DNA from: Rhodoblastus sp963713695
Lineage (GTDB): Bacteria > Pseudomonadota > Alphaproteobacteria > Rhizobiales > Beijerinckiaceae
NCBI GenBank assembly: GCA_963713695.1
Contig: CAVQMU010000009.1
Span: forward strand, 62,001-126,000
DNA length: 64,000 nucleotides
Direction: 5' to 3'
Positions 47,136-56,463 of this stretch are shown piece by piece. The notes under the pieces were generated by a model that was given only the letters and a program-made list of their open reading frames with translations, was not told the DNA's origin and did not search any database. Position 1 is the stretch's first letter, and each line of letters starts with the position of its first letter. Both the position numbers and the translations under genes were made by a program.

Positions 47136-48021
47136 ATGGCAAAACTCAGGCAAATCGCCTTCTACGGAAAGGGCGGCATCGGCAAGTCCACCACCTCGCA
47201 GAACACCCTCGCCGCGCTTGCGGAAATGGGCCAGAAGATCCTCATCGTCGGCTGCGATCCCAAGGCGGATTCCACCCGCCTGATCCTGCACGCCAAGGCC
47301 CAGGACACCATCCTGTCGCTGGCCGCCGAAGCCGGTTCGGTCGAGGATCTCGAACTCGAAGACGTGATGAAGATCGGCTATCGCGACATCAAGTGCGTTG
47401 AATCCGGCGGTCCGGAGCCCGGCGTCGGCTGCGCCGGCCGCGGCGTCATCACCTCGATCAACTTCCTGGAAGAAAACGGCGCCTATGACGACGTCGACTA
47501 TGTGTCCTACGACGTGCTCGGCGACGTCGTGTGTGGCGGTTTCGCCATGCCGATCCGCGAGAACAAGGCGCAGGAAATCTACATCGTCATGTCCGGCGAG
47601 ATGATGGCCATGTATGCGGCCAACAACATCTCCAAGGGCATTCTGAAATACGCCAATTCCGGCGGCGTGCGCCTGGGCGGGCTGGTCTGCAACGAGCGCC
47701 AGACCGACAAGGAATATGAATTGGCGGATTCGCTGGCGAAGAAGCTCGGCACCACGCTGATCTATTTCGTGCCGCGCGACAACATCGTGCAGCACGCCGA
47801 ACTGCGCCGCATGACCGTGCATCGAATACGCTCCCGATTCCGAGCAGGCGCAGCAATACCGCAACCTGGCCGGCAAGGTCCACAGCAATTCGGGCAATGG
47901 CATCATCCCGTCCCCGATCACCATGGACGAACTCGAAGACCTGCTGATGGAGCACGGCATCATGCAGAAGGTCGACGAGTCGATCATCGGCAAGTCCGCC
48001 GCCGAACTGGCCGTCGGCTGA
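47136..48021 (+). CDS. vnfH: Vanadium nitrogenase iron protein (one frameshift near 47822)
   Basis: VnfH is the MgATP-dependent reductase that feeds electrons to VnfDGK. It shows the P-loop YGKGGIGKSTTSQN (residues 10-23), the [4Fe-4S] cysteines in GVGCAGRGVIT and DVVCGGFAMPIREN, and switch II in VSYDVLGDVVCGG. The arginine that DraT can ADP-ribosylate is the one in CAGRG. A single extra C near 47821 breaks the frame after LRRMTV; removing it restores IEYAPDSEQAQQYRNL. AGGAAAAGGAG precedes the ATG. Its position in a V-type locus supports vnfH, since Fe protein sequences alone are hard to assign. Confidence 0.93.
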
Positions 48022-48090
48022 TATAAGCCAGCGCGGTCCGGGGCTGAAGCTCCGGATCGCCTTTCGCGCAACATTCACCGGGAGTATGCC

Positions 48091-48288
48091 ATGTCCGTCG
48101 ATTCCGCAGTCGCCTATATCAAACGCATGCGTTCGGACGATGATTTCCGTCAAAAAATGAACGAAATCAGCGAAGACGAAGACGCGAGCTGGGCGGCAGT
48201 CCGCGAAGCCGGCTACGAATTCACGATGAGCGAATTCAAGCAGGCCCAGGACGTGATCTACCAGGAGCACGGCATCACGCCGATGTGA
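48091..48288 (+). CDS. Nif11 domain protein
   Basis: The 65-residue protein matches the Nif11 family: VDSAVAYIKRMRSDDDFRQKM at the start and AGYEFTMSEFKQAQDVI near the end. The family is found next to nitrogenase genes and also as leader peptides of some modified peptides. There is no GG cleavage site and no modification enzyme nearby, so it is probably the stand-alone nitrogen-fixation type. It is the last gene of the vnfH operon, in front of a strong terminator. Azotobacter has a ferredoxin in this place instead. Confidence 0.85.
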   Translation: MSVDSAVAYIKRMRSDDDFRQKMNEISEDEDASWAAVREAGYEFTMSEFKQAQDVIYQEHGITPM

Positions 48289-48308
48289 AAATTTTCTGGC
48301 AGAGAGGC

Positions 48309-48343
48309 AAAAAGGGCGGGCGTGAAAAGCGCCCGCCCTTTTT
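48309..48343. terminator. Bidirectional rho-independent terminator
   Basis: AAAAAGGGCGGGCG and CGCCCGCCCTTTTT form a 14-bp stem around a short loop, with A and T runs on both sides. It separates the vnfH operon from the convergent vnfA operon. Confidence 0.95.
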
Positions 48344-48367
48344 GGTGTCGATCGCCCGCCATGCGCC

Positions 48368-48718
48368 TCAGCTACGATAGCGGATGATCGCCTCGCGCTT
48401 GTCGTTGAAATGCACGGCGATGCGTTTCGGCCAGCGTCGGCATCGATCGGGATGCCGTATTTTTCCGCCGCGCGCGTGAGCTGATCGGGATCGACGCCTT
48501 GCAGCGACGCGACGCCCGGCATTGGCGAGAGCCAGCACTTGCGCGCTTCAGTTCGTCGTCGCTCGCATCTGCCAGCCACGAGTCGCGAATAGCCGCCGGG
48601 CTCGTACGAACCCTCGGCAGGCGCGGCAAAAGTCGAGCCGGACGTTTTGATCGCCGCCGCCATGGCGATATCGGCCAGCAGCAGATGGAAATACTGGTTT
48701 TCGACTCATTTCCGCCAT
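48368..48718 (-). CDS. Small unknown protein downstream of vnfA (several frameshifts)
   Basis: After repair it reads about 115 residues: MAEMSENQYFHLLLADIAMA, then AIKTSGSTFAAPAEG, DSWLADASDDELKRAQ, VDPDQLTRAAEKYGIPIDAD and KRIAVHFNDKREAIIRYRS. The middle looks like a small helical domain. Single-base breaks are near 48700, 48580, 48540, 48515 and 48430. Its ATG has AAGGAGACT upstream and overlaps the vnfA stop by 13 bases. I do not recognise a family. Co-transcription with vnfA suggests a regulatory or nitrogenase accessory role. Confidence 0.55.
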
Positions 48719-50343
48719 GTCAGTCTCCTTGCGCCGGCGCCGCGGCGATAATCCTTGTAATTGATGCCGTGCTTTTCCATGCGCAGGCCCAGGATGCGCC
48801 GCGTCAGGCCCAGTTCCTTCGCCGCCTCGGTGGTGTTGCCGTTATGGGTCTTCAGGGCCTCGACGATCATTTCATATTCGACCGCCTGGATCTTCGCTTC
48901 GAGGCCGCAGCCGAACGTCGTTCCGGTTTCGGTCGAGGTCTGCAAGCGACGGCGGCAGGTTATAGCCGTGGATGACGCCGTCATCGGACAGGATGACCGA
49001 GCGCTCGATGACATTTTCCAGTTCGCGCACATTGCCCGGCCAATGATAGGCCATCAGCATGTTGAGCGCGGGCGTCGAGATGCGCTTGACCTCCTTGCCC
49101 ATCTCTTCCGAGCTTTTGGTCACGAAATAATCGGCGAGCAGGATGACGTCGCTGGAGCGGTCGCGCAGTGGCGGAATGGTGATGGGAAAGACATTCAGTC
49201 GGTAAAACAGATCCTCGCGAAACAGGCCCTTCTCGATCATGTCGGGCAGGTTGCGATTGGTCGCAGCGATGATGCGCAGATCGACCCGGACCGACTTGGA
49301 GCCGCCGACGCGCTCGAAAGTCTTCTGCTGCAAGACCCGCAAAAGCTTGGCCTGCATCGGCAGGCTCAGTTCGCCGACTTCGTCGAGGAAGATCGTGCCG
49401 CCGTCCGCCATTTCAAACCGGCCCTTGCGCATCCCGACCGCGCCGGTGAACGAGCCCTTCTCGTGGCCGAACAATTCGCTTTCGACGATGCTTTCCGGCA
49501 GGGCCGCGCAGTTGAACACAACGAAGGGCCCGTCGGCGGTGGCGCCGTTGTAGTGGATGGCGCTGGCGACCAGTTCCTTGCCGACGCCGCTCTCGCCCAG
49601 CACCAGTACGGTCGCCTTGGTCGTCGGCGACCTTGTCGATCAGCCCGTAGATTTCCTGCATCGGCTTGGAATTGCCGATGATAGTTGGAAGGTTTGAATC
49701 TCCGCTTAAGCGCGCTTTGCAGGCGCCGGTTCTCGTTCTCCAGCCTGCACCTTTTCGAAATTCTCCATCAGGTAGAGTTCGACTGCCGGCGCGATCATCG
49801 ACCCAAGTGTGGCGACCAGTTCCATGTCCTGCTTGAGCAGATCGCGGTTGATGATAGACGCGTTCCGCGCTGATCGCGCCAAGCACCTTTTTGGCGTGAA
49901 CGATCGGCACGCAGAAAAAGGAGGCGTTCATGCCGGCGCCGTCGCTATGCGCCTTGGTGCGGTCGAGAAAGCGCGCGTCAGCCGAAATGTGCGGCACGAG
50001 GATCGGCAGGCCGGATTCGACGACCTCGCCGGTGATGCCTTCGCCTGGCGTGTAGACGCCGCGCGATTTTTCGACGTCCGAAAGGCCGAAGCTCTTGTGG
50101 ATGAAGATTGTCTCCGAGCCGCGTTCATAGAGCGTCACCGCGCCGCGCAAAACTTTCAGTCGCTTTTGCATGACGCCGAGGATGATGGACAGCGAGGATT
50201 CCAGATCCTCGCTTTCTGCGAGGACTTGGCTGATTCTGTAAAGCGTGGGCAATACATTGATTCGGCATTCGCCGGTGAAGCAATGCGGTGAAGTCATCAA
50301 ACGACTCGTCGATATATTCGTCGGTACTTTGCTTCTGGCCCAT
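48706..50343 (-). CDS. vnfA: Sigma-54-dependent activator of V-nitrogenase genes (frameshifts)
   Basis: The domain order is an N-terminal GAF domain (about residues 25-180: RISQVLAESEDLESSLSII, PGEGITGEVVESGLPILVPH), AAA+ domain and C-terminal Fis-type helix-turn-helix. The AAA+ part has LGESGVGKELVASAIHYNG, the sigma-54 contact loop as GSFTGAVG rather than GAFTGA, and DGGTIFLDEVGELS. The DNA-binding end reads THNGNTTEAAKELGLTRRILGLRMEKHGI, as in VnfA and AnfA. CFTGEC near the N-terminus fits the cysteines of Azotobacter VnfA. Breaks near 50290, 49860, 49745, 49620 and 48945 are single bases. It is divergent from vnfE. Confidence 0.9.
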
Positions 50344-50566
50344 GCCGTTCTTGACCTCAAAGGCGAGCGCATGCGAAACGCCGAGTCCCGACGATAAACG
50401 CGAAATAGCGCAGCTAAACCGCCATTCTGGATTTGTAACCCGAGCAAGTTCCGGGCCACCGTCATCATAGCGACTATATCGCCGTTCCAAGACAATGTCT
50501 CCAGAGTGGCCTGACTAACTTTTTATCATCTGCCTATTTGGCAAGCTATTTCTTCTTTTTACATAA

Positions 50567-50602
50567 CGGTACGAAATTTCCTGAGACGCAGTTGTTTGGT
50601 AC
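50567..50602 (+). promoter_or_regulatory. Candidate VnfA upstream activating site before vnfE
   Basis: CGGTACGAAATTT (from 50567) repeats the 13-base motif seen at 46115-46127, and a second GTAC lies at 50599-50602 within TTTGGTACGCG. It is 78-112 bases upstream of the sigma-54 element, a normal distance for an enhancer-binding protein. Confidence 0.6.
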
Positions 50603-50678
50603 GCGAACGTCCGTGGAAATGCACCAGCGATCGGTGCTTCAGACTGTTTTTCCTTGTCATTCCGTCCTTCCGTCGGAA

Positions 50679-50694
50679 TGGCCCACCCTTTGCA
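50679..50694 (+). promoter_or_regulatory. Sigma-54 promoter of the vnfENX operon
   Basis: TGGCCCACCCTTTGCA has the GG-N10-GC spacing and a perfect TTGCA -12 half. The vnfE ATG follows 34 bases downstream of the element. Confidence 0.85.
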
Positions 50695-50727
50695 AAATCA
50701 CTTTGGGACGAATTTGCGGAGGGTCGC

Positions 50728-52146
50728 ATGAAGCCGGAAGACATCCAGGCTCTGATGAACGAGCCGGCCTGCGCGCATAACAAGAAATCCAAGTCCGGTT
50801 GCGCCAAGCCGGCCCCCGGCGCGACCCAGGGCGGCTGCTGCTTCGACGGCGCGCGCAATGCGCTGCTGCCGGTCGCCGACGTCGCCCATATCGTGCATGG
50901 CCCCATCGGCTGCGCCGGCTCCTCCTGGGACAATCGCGGCACGCGCTCCAGCGGCCCTGACACCTATCGCATCGGCATGACCACCGATCTGTCCGACATG
51001 GACGTGATCATGGGGCGCGGCGAAAAGCGGCTCTACCAGTCGATCCGCCAGACGGTGGAGACGCACAAGCCGGCCGCCGTCTTCATCTACAACACCTGCG
51101 TGCCCGCTTTGCAGGGCGACGATATCGAGGCCGTGGCCAAGCAGGCCGCAAGCCAGGTTCGGCACGCCAGTCGATCCCCGTCGATTGCGCGGGCTTTTAC
51201 GGCAACAAGAACCTCGGCAATCGCGTCGCGGGCGATGCCGCCTACAAGCATATCATCGGCACGCGCGAGCCCGATCCCGTTCCGCCCGAGACCGAAATCC
51301 CCGGCGTAAAACGCCACGACGTCAATCTGATCGGCGAATGGAACGTCGGCGGCGAATATCTGGAACGTTTCGCCGCTGTTCGACGAACTCGGGCTTGCGC
51401 GTCCTTTGCAGCTTTTCCGGCGACAGCCGTTTTCGCGAGGTGCAGACCATGCATCGCGCCGAGGCCAGCATGGTGGTCTGCTCCAAGGCCATGCTGCATG
51501 TCGCGCGCAAACTCGAAGACGATTACCGCATCCCCTGGTTCGAAGGCAGTTTCTACGGCGTCGCCGACACGTCCGAAGCTTTTCGCGGTTTCGCCCGCCT
51601 GCTCAACGACCCCGATCTGACCGCCCGCGTCGAAGCGCTGGTCGCGCGCGAGGAGGCGCGGGTCGATGCCGCGCTGGCGCCGCTGCGCGAGAGGCTGAAG
51701 GGCAAGCGCGTGCTGATCTTCACCGGCGGCTACAAGTCCTGGTCGGTGGTGTCGGCCATGCAGGACCTCGGCATGGTCGTCGTCGCCACCGGCACGGAAA
51801 AATCGACCGAGGAAGACAAGGCCCGCATCAAGGAACTGATGGGGCCGGACGCGCGGATGATCTCGGACAATGACCAGACGGCGCTGATCGCCGCCTTCCA
51901 CGAATGCGAGGCCGACATCCTGATCGCCGGCGACCGCTACATCTATCCGACGCTGAAATCGCGCATTCCCTTCCTCGACATCGATCATGTCCGCCGCATC
52001 GGCTACGCCGGCTATGACGGCCTGATCGAACTGGCGCGCAACCTCGACCATGCCGTGCACTCGCCGGTCTGGGCGCAGGTGCGTTCGCGCCCCGCCTGGA
52101 CCGAAACCGATCGGGCCAGCCCGCCCTCCCGCGCGCGGTGGCTTGA
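50728..52146 (+). CDS. vnfE: FeV-cofactor scaffold protein VnfE (NifE-like; frameshifts)
   Basis: VnfE pairs with VnfN as the scaffold on which the NifB product matures. The N-terminus shows the NifE-type cysteines in GGCCFDGARNALLPVADVAH and VHGPIGCAGSSWD, followed by YNTCVPALQGDDIEAV. The C-terminal half includes RVLIFTGGYKSWSVVSAMQ and DRYIYPTLKSRIPFLDI. Frame breaks near 51165, 51365 and 52130 are single-base. The ATG at 50728 has GCGGAGGG upstream and fits the family start. The repaired stop TGA abuts the vnfN ATG. Confidence 0.9.
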
Positions 52147-53533
52147 ATGGCCGAGATCCTCACGCCCACCAAGGCGCTGGCGGTCAATCCGCTGAAGGCA
52201 AGCCAGCCGATCGGCGCCTCGCTCGCCTTCCTCGGCATCGCCGATTGCATGCCGCTGGAGCACGGCGCGCGCGGCTGCACTTCCTTCAACAAACTGTTCT
52301 TCATGCGCCATTTCAACGAGCCGATACCCGTTGCAGACCACGGCGATGGACCAGACGACGACCGTGCTCGGCGTCGGACGACAATGTCGTCGAGGCGCTG
52401 GCGACCATCTGCAAGAAAAACGCGCCGCGCCGTGATCGGTCTGGTCACCACCGGCCTGTCGGAAATGCAGGGCGCCGACGTGCCGCGCACCGTGCAGGAA
52501 TTCCGCAAGACGCATCCTGAGTGCGCCGACGTCGCCGTGGTTCCGGTCAGCGCCAGCGATACGCTCGGCTGCCTTGAAACGGGCTTTGCCGCCGCCGTCG
52601 AGGCGATCATAGCCACACTGGTTCCGCGCCGGCTGCCCGCGGTTCGCGCAAAAAGCGACGTCAGGTCAACGTGCTCGCCTCGTCCATGCTGACGCCCGGC
52701 GATCTCGAAGATTTGCGCCTCTGGATCGAGGCTTTCGGACTGACGCCGATCATCCTGCCCGATATCGGCGCTCTCGCTCGACGGCCATTTGATCGAAGCA
52801 GGGTTATTCGACGCTGACCTATGGCGGCGTGAGCCGCGCGGAAATCGAAAGCATGGGCGAATCCGCGGCAACGCTCGTCATCGGCCGCTCGATGCACCGC
52901 GCCGCCGACCTGCTCAGGGAGCACACCGGCGTGCCCGACTGGCGTTTCGACCAATTGATCGGCCTTGAGGCTTCCGACGCTTTTACGCAGGCGCTCGCGA
53001 CCATCGCCGGCATTCCGGTCCCGGCGCAATTTGCCCGCAAGCGCGACCAGCTTGCCGACGCCATGGTCGATTGCCAGTTCCAGTTCGGCGGCGCCAAGGT
53101 CGGCATCGCCGGCGACGCCGATCTTCTCGGCGCGTTGACCGATTTCTTCGTCGGCATGGGCTCGCAAATCATAGCGCGCCGTCGCTTCCGCGCGGGCGCC
53201 ACGACTGGCCGATCTGCCGATCGAGAGCGTCATCGTCGGCGATCTCGAAGATTTCGAGACGCTTGTGCGCGACGGCGCGGCCGATCTGATCGTGACCAAT
53301 TCGCATGGCGTCGGAAGTCGCCCGCCGCACCGGCGCCGCGCTTTTTGCGCGCGGGCTTTCCGATCTATGATTCCTATGGCGCCCATGCGGACTCCTGGAT
53401 CGGCTATGGCGGAACGCGCCGCTTGATCTTCACCGCCGCCAACTTGCTCGCCGGCCATTATCAAGAATTGGCGCCCTACGTCTCCCGCTACCGTCAAGTT
53501 GTGGCGAGGTCTCGCCACGTAGCGGCGGAGTAA
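52147..53533 (+). CDS. vnfN: FeV-cofactor scaffold protein VnfN (NifN-like; frameshifts)
   Basis: The N-terminus (NPLKASQPIGASLAFLGIAD, LEHGARGCTSFNKLFFMRHF) carries the single conserved cysteine of NifN-like scaffolds. Later parts are GLVTTGLSEMQGADVPRTV, SMLTPGDLEDLRLWIEAFGL and KVGIAGDADLLGALTDFFV. It ends LLAGHYQELAPYVSRYRQ. At least seven single-base breaks (about 52345, 52430, 52645, 52775, 52800, 53205 and 53305) interrupt the frame. It follows vnfE directly and precedes vnfX by 4 bases, as in other vnfENX operons. Confidence 0.9.
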
Positions 53534-53537
53534 GGCC

Positions 53538-54011
53538 ATGCTGAAGATCGCCTTCGCCTCCACCGATCAGCAGAAGGTCGACCTGCATTTCGGCGGCGCC
53601 GAGAGCCTGGTCATCTACGAGGTCTCCCCCGGACAGGCCGATCTCGTCGGCGTCGCAGAATTCTTCAAGGCCGAACAGGTCGGCGAAGCAGGTCGCAGCG
53701 GCTTGAGCGGGACGGTGCAGGACAAGGTTATTCCCAAGCTCGATTTCGTCGAGGGTTGCGCCGCCGTCTACGCCGCCTCGATCGGCAGCAATTCGGTCCG
53801 CCGCCTGATGAAGGCGGGAATCCAGCCCATCGTCGTCGACGAGGGCCACGACATTGTCGACCTGCTCAACGAAGTCAGCCTCGCGCTCGTCTATGGCGGC
53901 CTGCCCTGGGTGGACAAAGCCAAGGCGAAAGCTGGGGCCTCCGCGCCAGCCTCGCCAAAGGAAAACACCACCAGCCGTCGCCTGATCGCTTCCGTCGAAG
54001 AACTGGATTGA
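53538..54011 (+). CDS. vnfX: NifX-type cofactor carrier VnfX
   Basis: The intact 157-residue protein starts MLKIAFASTDQQKVDLHFGG, the cofactor-binding NifX signature with the loop histidine. It continues with IPKLDFVEGCAAVYAASIGS and a Ser/Thr-rich C-terminal tail. NifX/VnfX proteins hold NifB-co or FeV-co precursors during transfer. It follows vnfN by 4 bases. A second, shorter NifX-like gene at 40979-41464 and the NifX domain near vnfH suggest several dedicated carriers. Confidence 0.88.
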   Translation: MLKIAFASTDQQKVDLHFGGAESLVIYEVSPGQADLVGVAEFFKAEQVGEAGRSGLSGTVQDKVIPKLDFVEGCAAVYAASIGSNSVRRLMKAGIQPIVVDEGHDIVDLLNEVSLALVYGGLPWVDKAKAKAGASAPASPKENTTSRRLIASVEELD

Positions 54012-54015
54012 GACC

Positions 54016-54863
54016 ATGACGCCTCGCATTCTCCAACCTCTCCCTCCCCGCTTTCGACCACAAGATGCTTCTGCCCGAACTGCGATCCCTCGGCGTCGAG
54101 GGCCTGGAAATCGCGCCCGACCATACCTGGCCACGCCCGCATTTCGGCCAGGGGTTTTCGCACACTCAAGTCTGCTCCTATGGCCGCGCCGCCCGAGGCG
54201 CCGGACTGCAAATCGTCGGCCTGCACGCGATATTGGGCGGACGGCCTGAACTGGGCATCTTCGAGGACGCCTGACATCCGTCACTACACCATCGAGCATC
54301 TCGTCCATCTCTCTGGGGTATGCCGCGATCTCGGGGGACGCACGCTGATCCTCGACGCCCGCTGGGCCCGTTCCGTCGCCACCAAGGAGGCTTGGCTGCA
54401 ATGCCGCGCCTTTCTGGAGCGGCTGCTGCCGCGCATCGAGGAGCACGGAACAACTCTCTGTTTCGCGCCGCTGTCGCCGTCGGAGGGCGACTTCTGCCGC
54501 CTCGCGCGCGAATGTCTGATGCTGGTCAACGCGCTGGATCATTCCTCTTTCGGGCTTCACGTCAGCACGGCGGCGCTCGCCGCAAATGGCGAAAATGGAC
54601 ATCAGCACTTCGCCGCCCGACGCGGTCGCCTCGACCACGTCCATATCGACGAGCCCGGCCTGGCGCCACTCGGCTCCAGCGGCACGGTCGACCATCCCGA
54701 CATGCGTCGTCATCTCAGCGCAATCAGCTATGACGGCTGGCTTTCCGTGGTCCAGCGCCATGACCCCAAGGCCGCGCAGCATGAGACGCTGCTCGCTTCC
54801 GTGCGCGGCTTCAACGCCATCTACCTGCAATCCTTTCGCTCAAGGAGGCCCTTCCATGTCTGA
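54016..54863 (+). CDS. Sugar-phosphate isomerase/epimerase-like TIM barrel (frameshifts)
   Basis: The repaired product of about 281 residues has the xylose-isomerase-like barrel of the AP-endonuclease 2 family: LPELRSLGVEGLEIAPDHTW near the start, then IVGLHAILGGRPELGIFEDA, RDLGGRTLILDARWAR and the metal-site region RLDHVHIDEPGLAPLGSSG. Ends in LLASVRGFNAIYLQSF. Frames change near 54030-54055 and 54275. It starts 4 bases after vnfX and overlaps the next ATG, so it belongs to the vnfENX operon. Its role in nitrogen fixation is not known to me; homocitrate or another sugar-acid ligand of FeV-co is a speculation. Confidence 0.7.
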
Positions 54864-55092
54864 AGACGAGAGGCAGCGGATCATCGCGGAAACCATTGCG
54901 GAGGTGCGCCCGTCCATTCAGGCCGACGGTGGCGATATCGAACTCCTGGCTGTCAATGGCCAGAGGGTCGAGGTGCGGCTGTCGGGCAAATGCTTGTCCT
55001 GCGCCCTCGCCGGCCAGACGCTCGGCAGCATCAGGCGGAAATTGCTCAAGGTCCTGGATGCGCCCGTCATGGTCATCCCAATGATCGCCTGA
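54856..55092 (+). CDS. NifU C-terminal domain protein (Nfu-type Fe-S carrier)
   Basis: The 78-residue protein is a stand-alone Nfu domain: VRPSIQADGGDIELLAVNG, then the cluster-binding CLSC in VRLSGKCLSCALAGQTLGSI. It would carry a [4Fe-4S] cluster to nitrogenase or assembly proteins. The N-terminal scaffold and ferredoxin domains of full NifU are absent. Its ATG overlaps the upstream isomerase-like gene by 8 bases. Confidence 0.9.
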   Translation: MSEDERQRIIAETIAEVRPSIQADGGDIELLAVNGQRVEVRLSGKCLSCALAGQTLGSIRRKLLKVLDAPVMVIPMIA

Positions 55093-55112
55093 GACGAGGG
55101 AAACGCACGTTC

Positions 55113-56451
55113 ATGAAGTCCATGGCTCAAAAGAAAGCGGAACAAAGGCCCGGGGCGAATAGCCCCGTCGCATGCGCTTTCGCCGCCATCGACGAAATCG
55201 TTGCTGTTCTGACCCTATCAGGCGCCACACGCCCCGCCTTCGAACGCATACTGGCCATTGTCGAGGCCGCGCACGGCTTGCGCGATGGAAGCATCGCCCT
55301 TGTCGATGAGCACGGCATTCTGACGCGCATGGCCGGCGCCATGTCCAAATCGCCAACACCCAAATTGAAAAAACTGCTGGCTTCCGGCGCCGGCGGATCG
55401 ATCGGCAAAAGAACGCCGCTGCTTGCAGCGCCAATCCTCGCGGAAAGCAAGACCATCGGCGTCCTGAGCGCCCGCGGTCCCGCCGGAGAAGGCGTCCCGG
55501 CAGAGGAATGCCTCAAAAACCTGCGCCTGATCGCCAATTTGCTCGGTCCACACCTGAGCTTTGCCTTGCGGGAGAAAGCAGCAGGTCCGGTCCTGAAGAA
55601 GATTGCGGTCGCCCAACCGGATGCGAAAAAAATCGTCGGCGAAAGCGCGGCCTTGAATGCGGCGCTCGGACAGGCGCGCCGCATCGCCGGAGCCAATCTC
55701 ACGGTCTTGCTGCGCGGAGATAGCGGCGTCGGCAAGGAGCTTTTCGCACAGACCATTCATGACCTGTCGCCGCGAAGGGGAAAGCCGTTCATCAAAGTCA
55801 ATTGCGCCGCCTTGGCTGAGAGCGTGCTGGAAAGCGAGCTGTTCGGCCATGAACGCGGCGCTTTCACGGGCGCCGTCGCACGGCGGAAGGGCCGCTTTGA
55901 ACTCGCCGATGGCGGCACCTTGCTGCTCGACGAAATCGGCGACATTCCCCCGATCCTTCCAGGCCAAGCTGCTGCGCGTCTTGCAGGAGGGCGAATTCGA
56001 GCGGGTCGGCGGCAGCAGGACGCTGAAAGTGGATGTGCGCGTCATCGCCGCAACTCATTGCGATCTCGAAACGGCCACGACCAACAAGACCTTTCGTGCG
56101 GATCTCTATTACCGCCTCGGCGTCGCGCAAATTCGCGTGCCGTCGTTGCGGGAACGGCGGGAAGACATTCCGGCGCTGGCCCAGCATATTCTCGCGCGGT
56201 TCAACGCCGAAAACCTGCGCGACATGACCTTTCATCCCGGCGCGATCGAACTGCTCTGCAAATGCGCCTTCCCCGGCAATATCCGGGAATTGGAGAATTG
56301 CGTCCGCAGCGCCGCCGCCATGGCCGGGGAGATGCGGATTGTCGAGAAGGACTTTGCCTGCCGCAACCGCTCCTGCTTTTCCGCCCGCCTGCGGCAGGCG
56401 CAACTCGCGCGGCAGACGGCCCGCCGCCAACCGGTTGCCGTGGCCATTTAA
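55113..56451 (+). CDS. NifA-like sigma-54 activator lacking a DNA-binding domain (one frameshift)
   Basis: The product of about 446 residues has an N-terminal GAF domain (AFERILAIVEAAHGLRDGSI) and an AAA+ domain. The latter shows RGDSGVGKELFAQTIHDLS, the contact loop GAFTGAVA and GGTLLLDEIGDI. It then ends soon after a NifA-like cysteine pair (DFACRNRSCFSARL), without the usual Fis-type helix-turn-helix. A one-base change near 55955 joins the two frames. It may act from solution, with another DNA-bound activator, or be truncated by an unseen error. It lies between the Nfu gene and nifB in the same operon. Confidence 0.82.
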
Positions 56452-56463
56452 AGGAGTCTCAGG

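Larger units (their letters stand above)
50344..50727. other. Divergent vnfA/vnfE control region
   Basis: The 384-base gap has no gene. It holds the repeated GGTACGAAATTT motif, a second GTAC and a sigma-54 promoter for vnfE, listed separately. No clear promoter for vnfA can be read on the minus strand. Confidence 0.6.

Noticed and set aside
47136..48021. Assignment as nifH of a Mo-nitrogenase
   Set aside because: No nifDK or nifENX of Mo type is present, and the gene shares the promoter region with vnfDGK.
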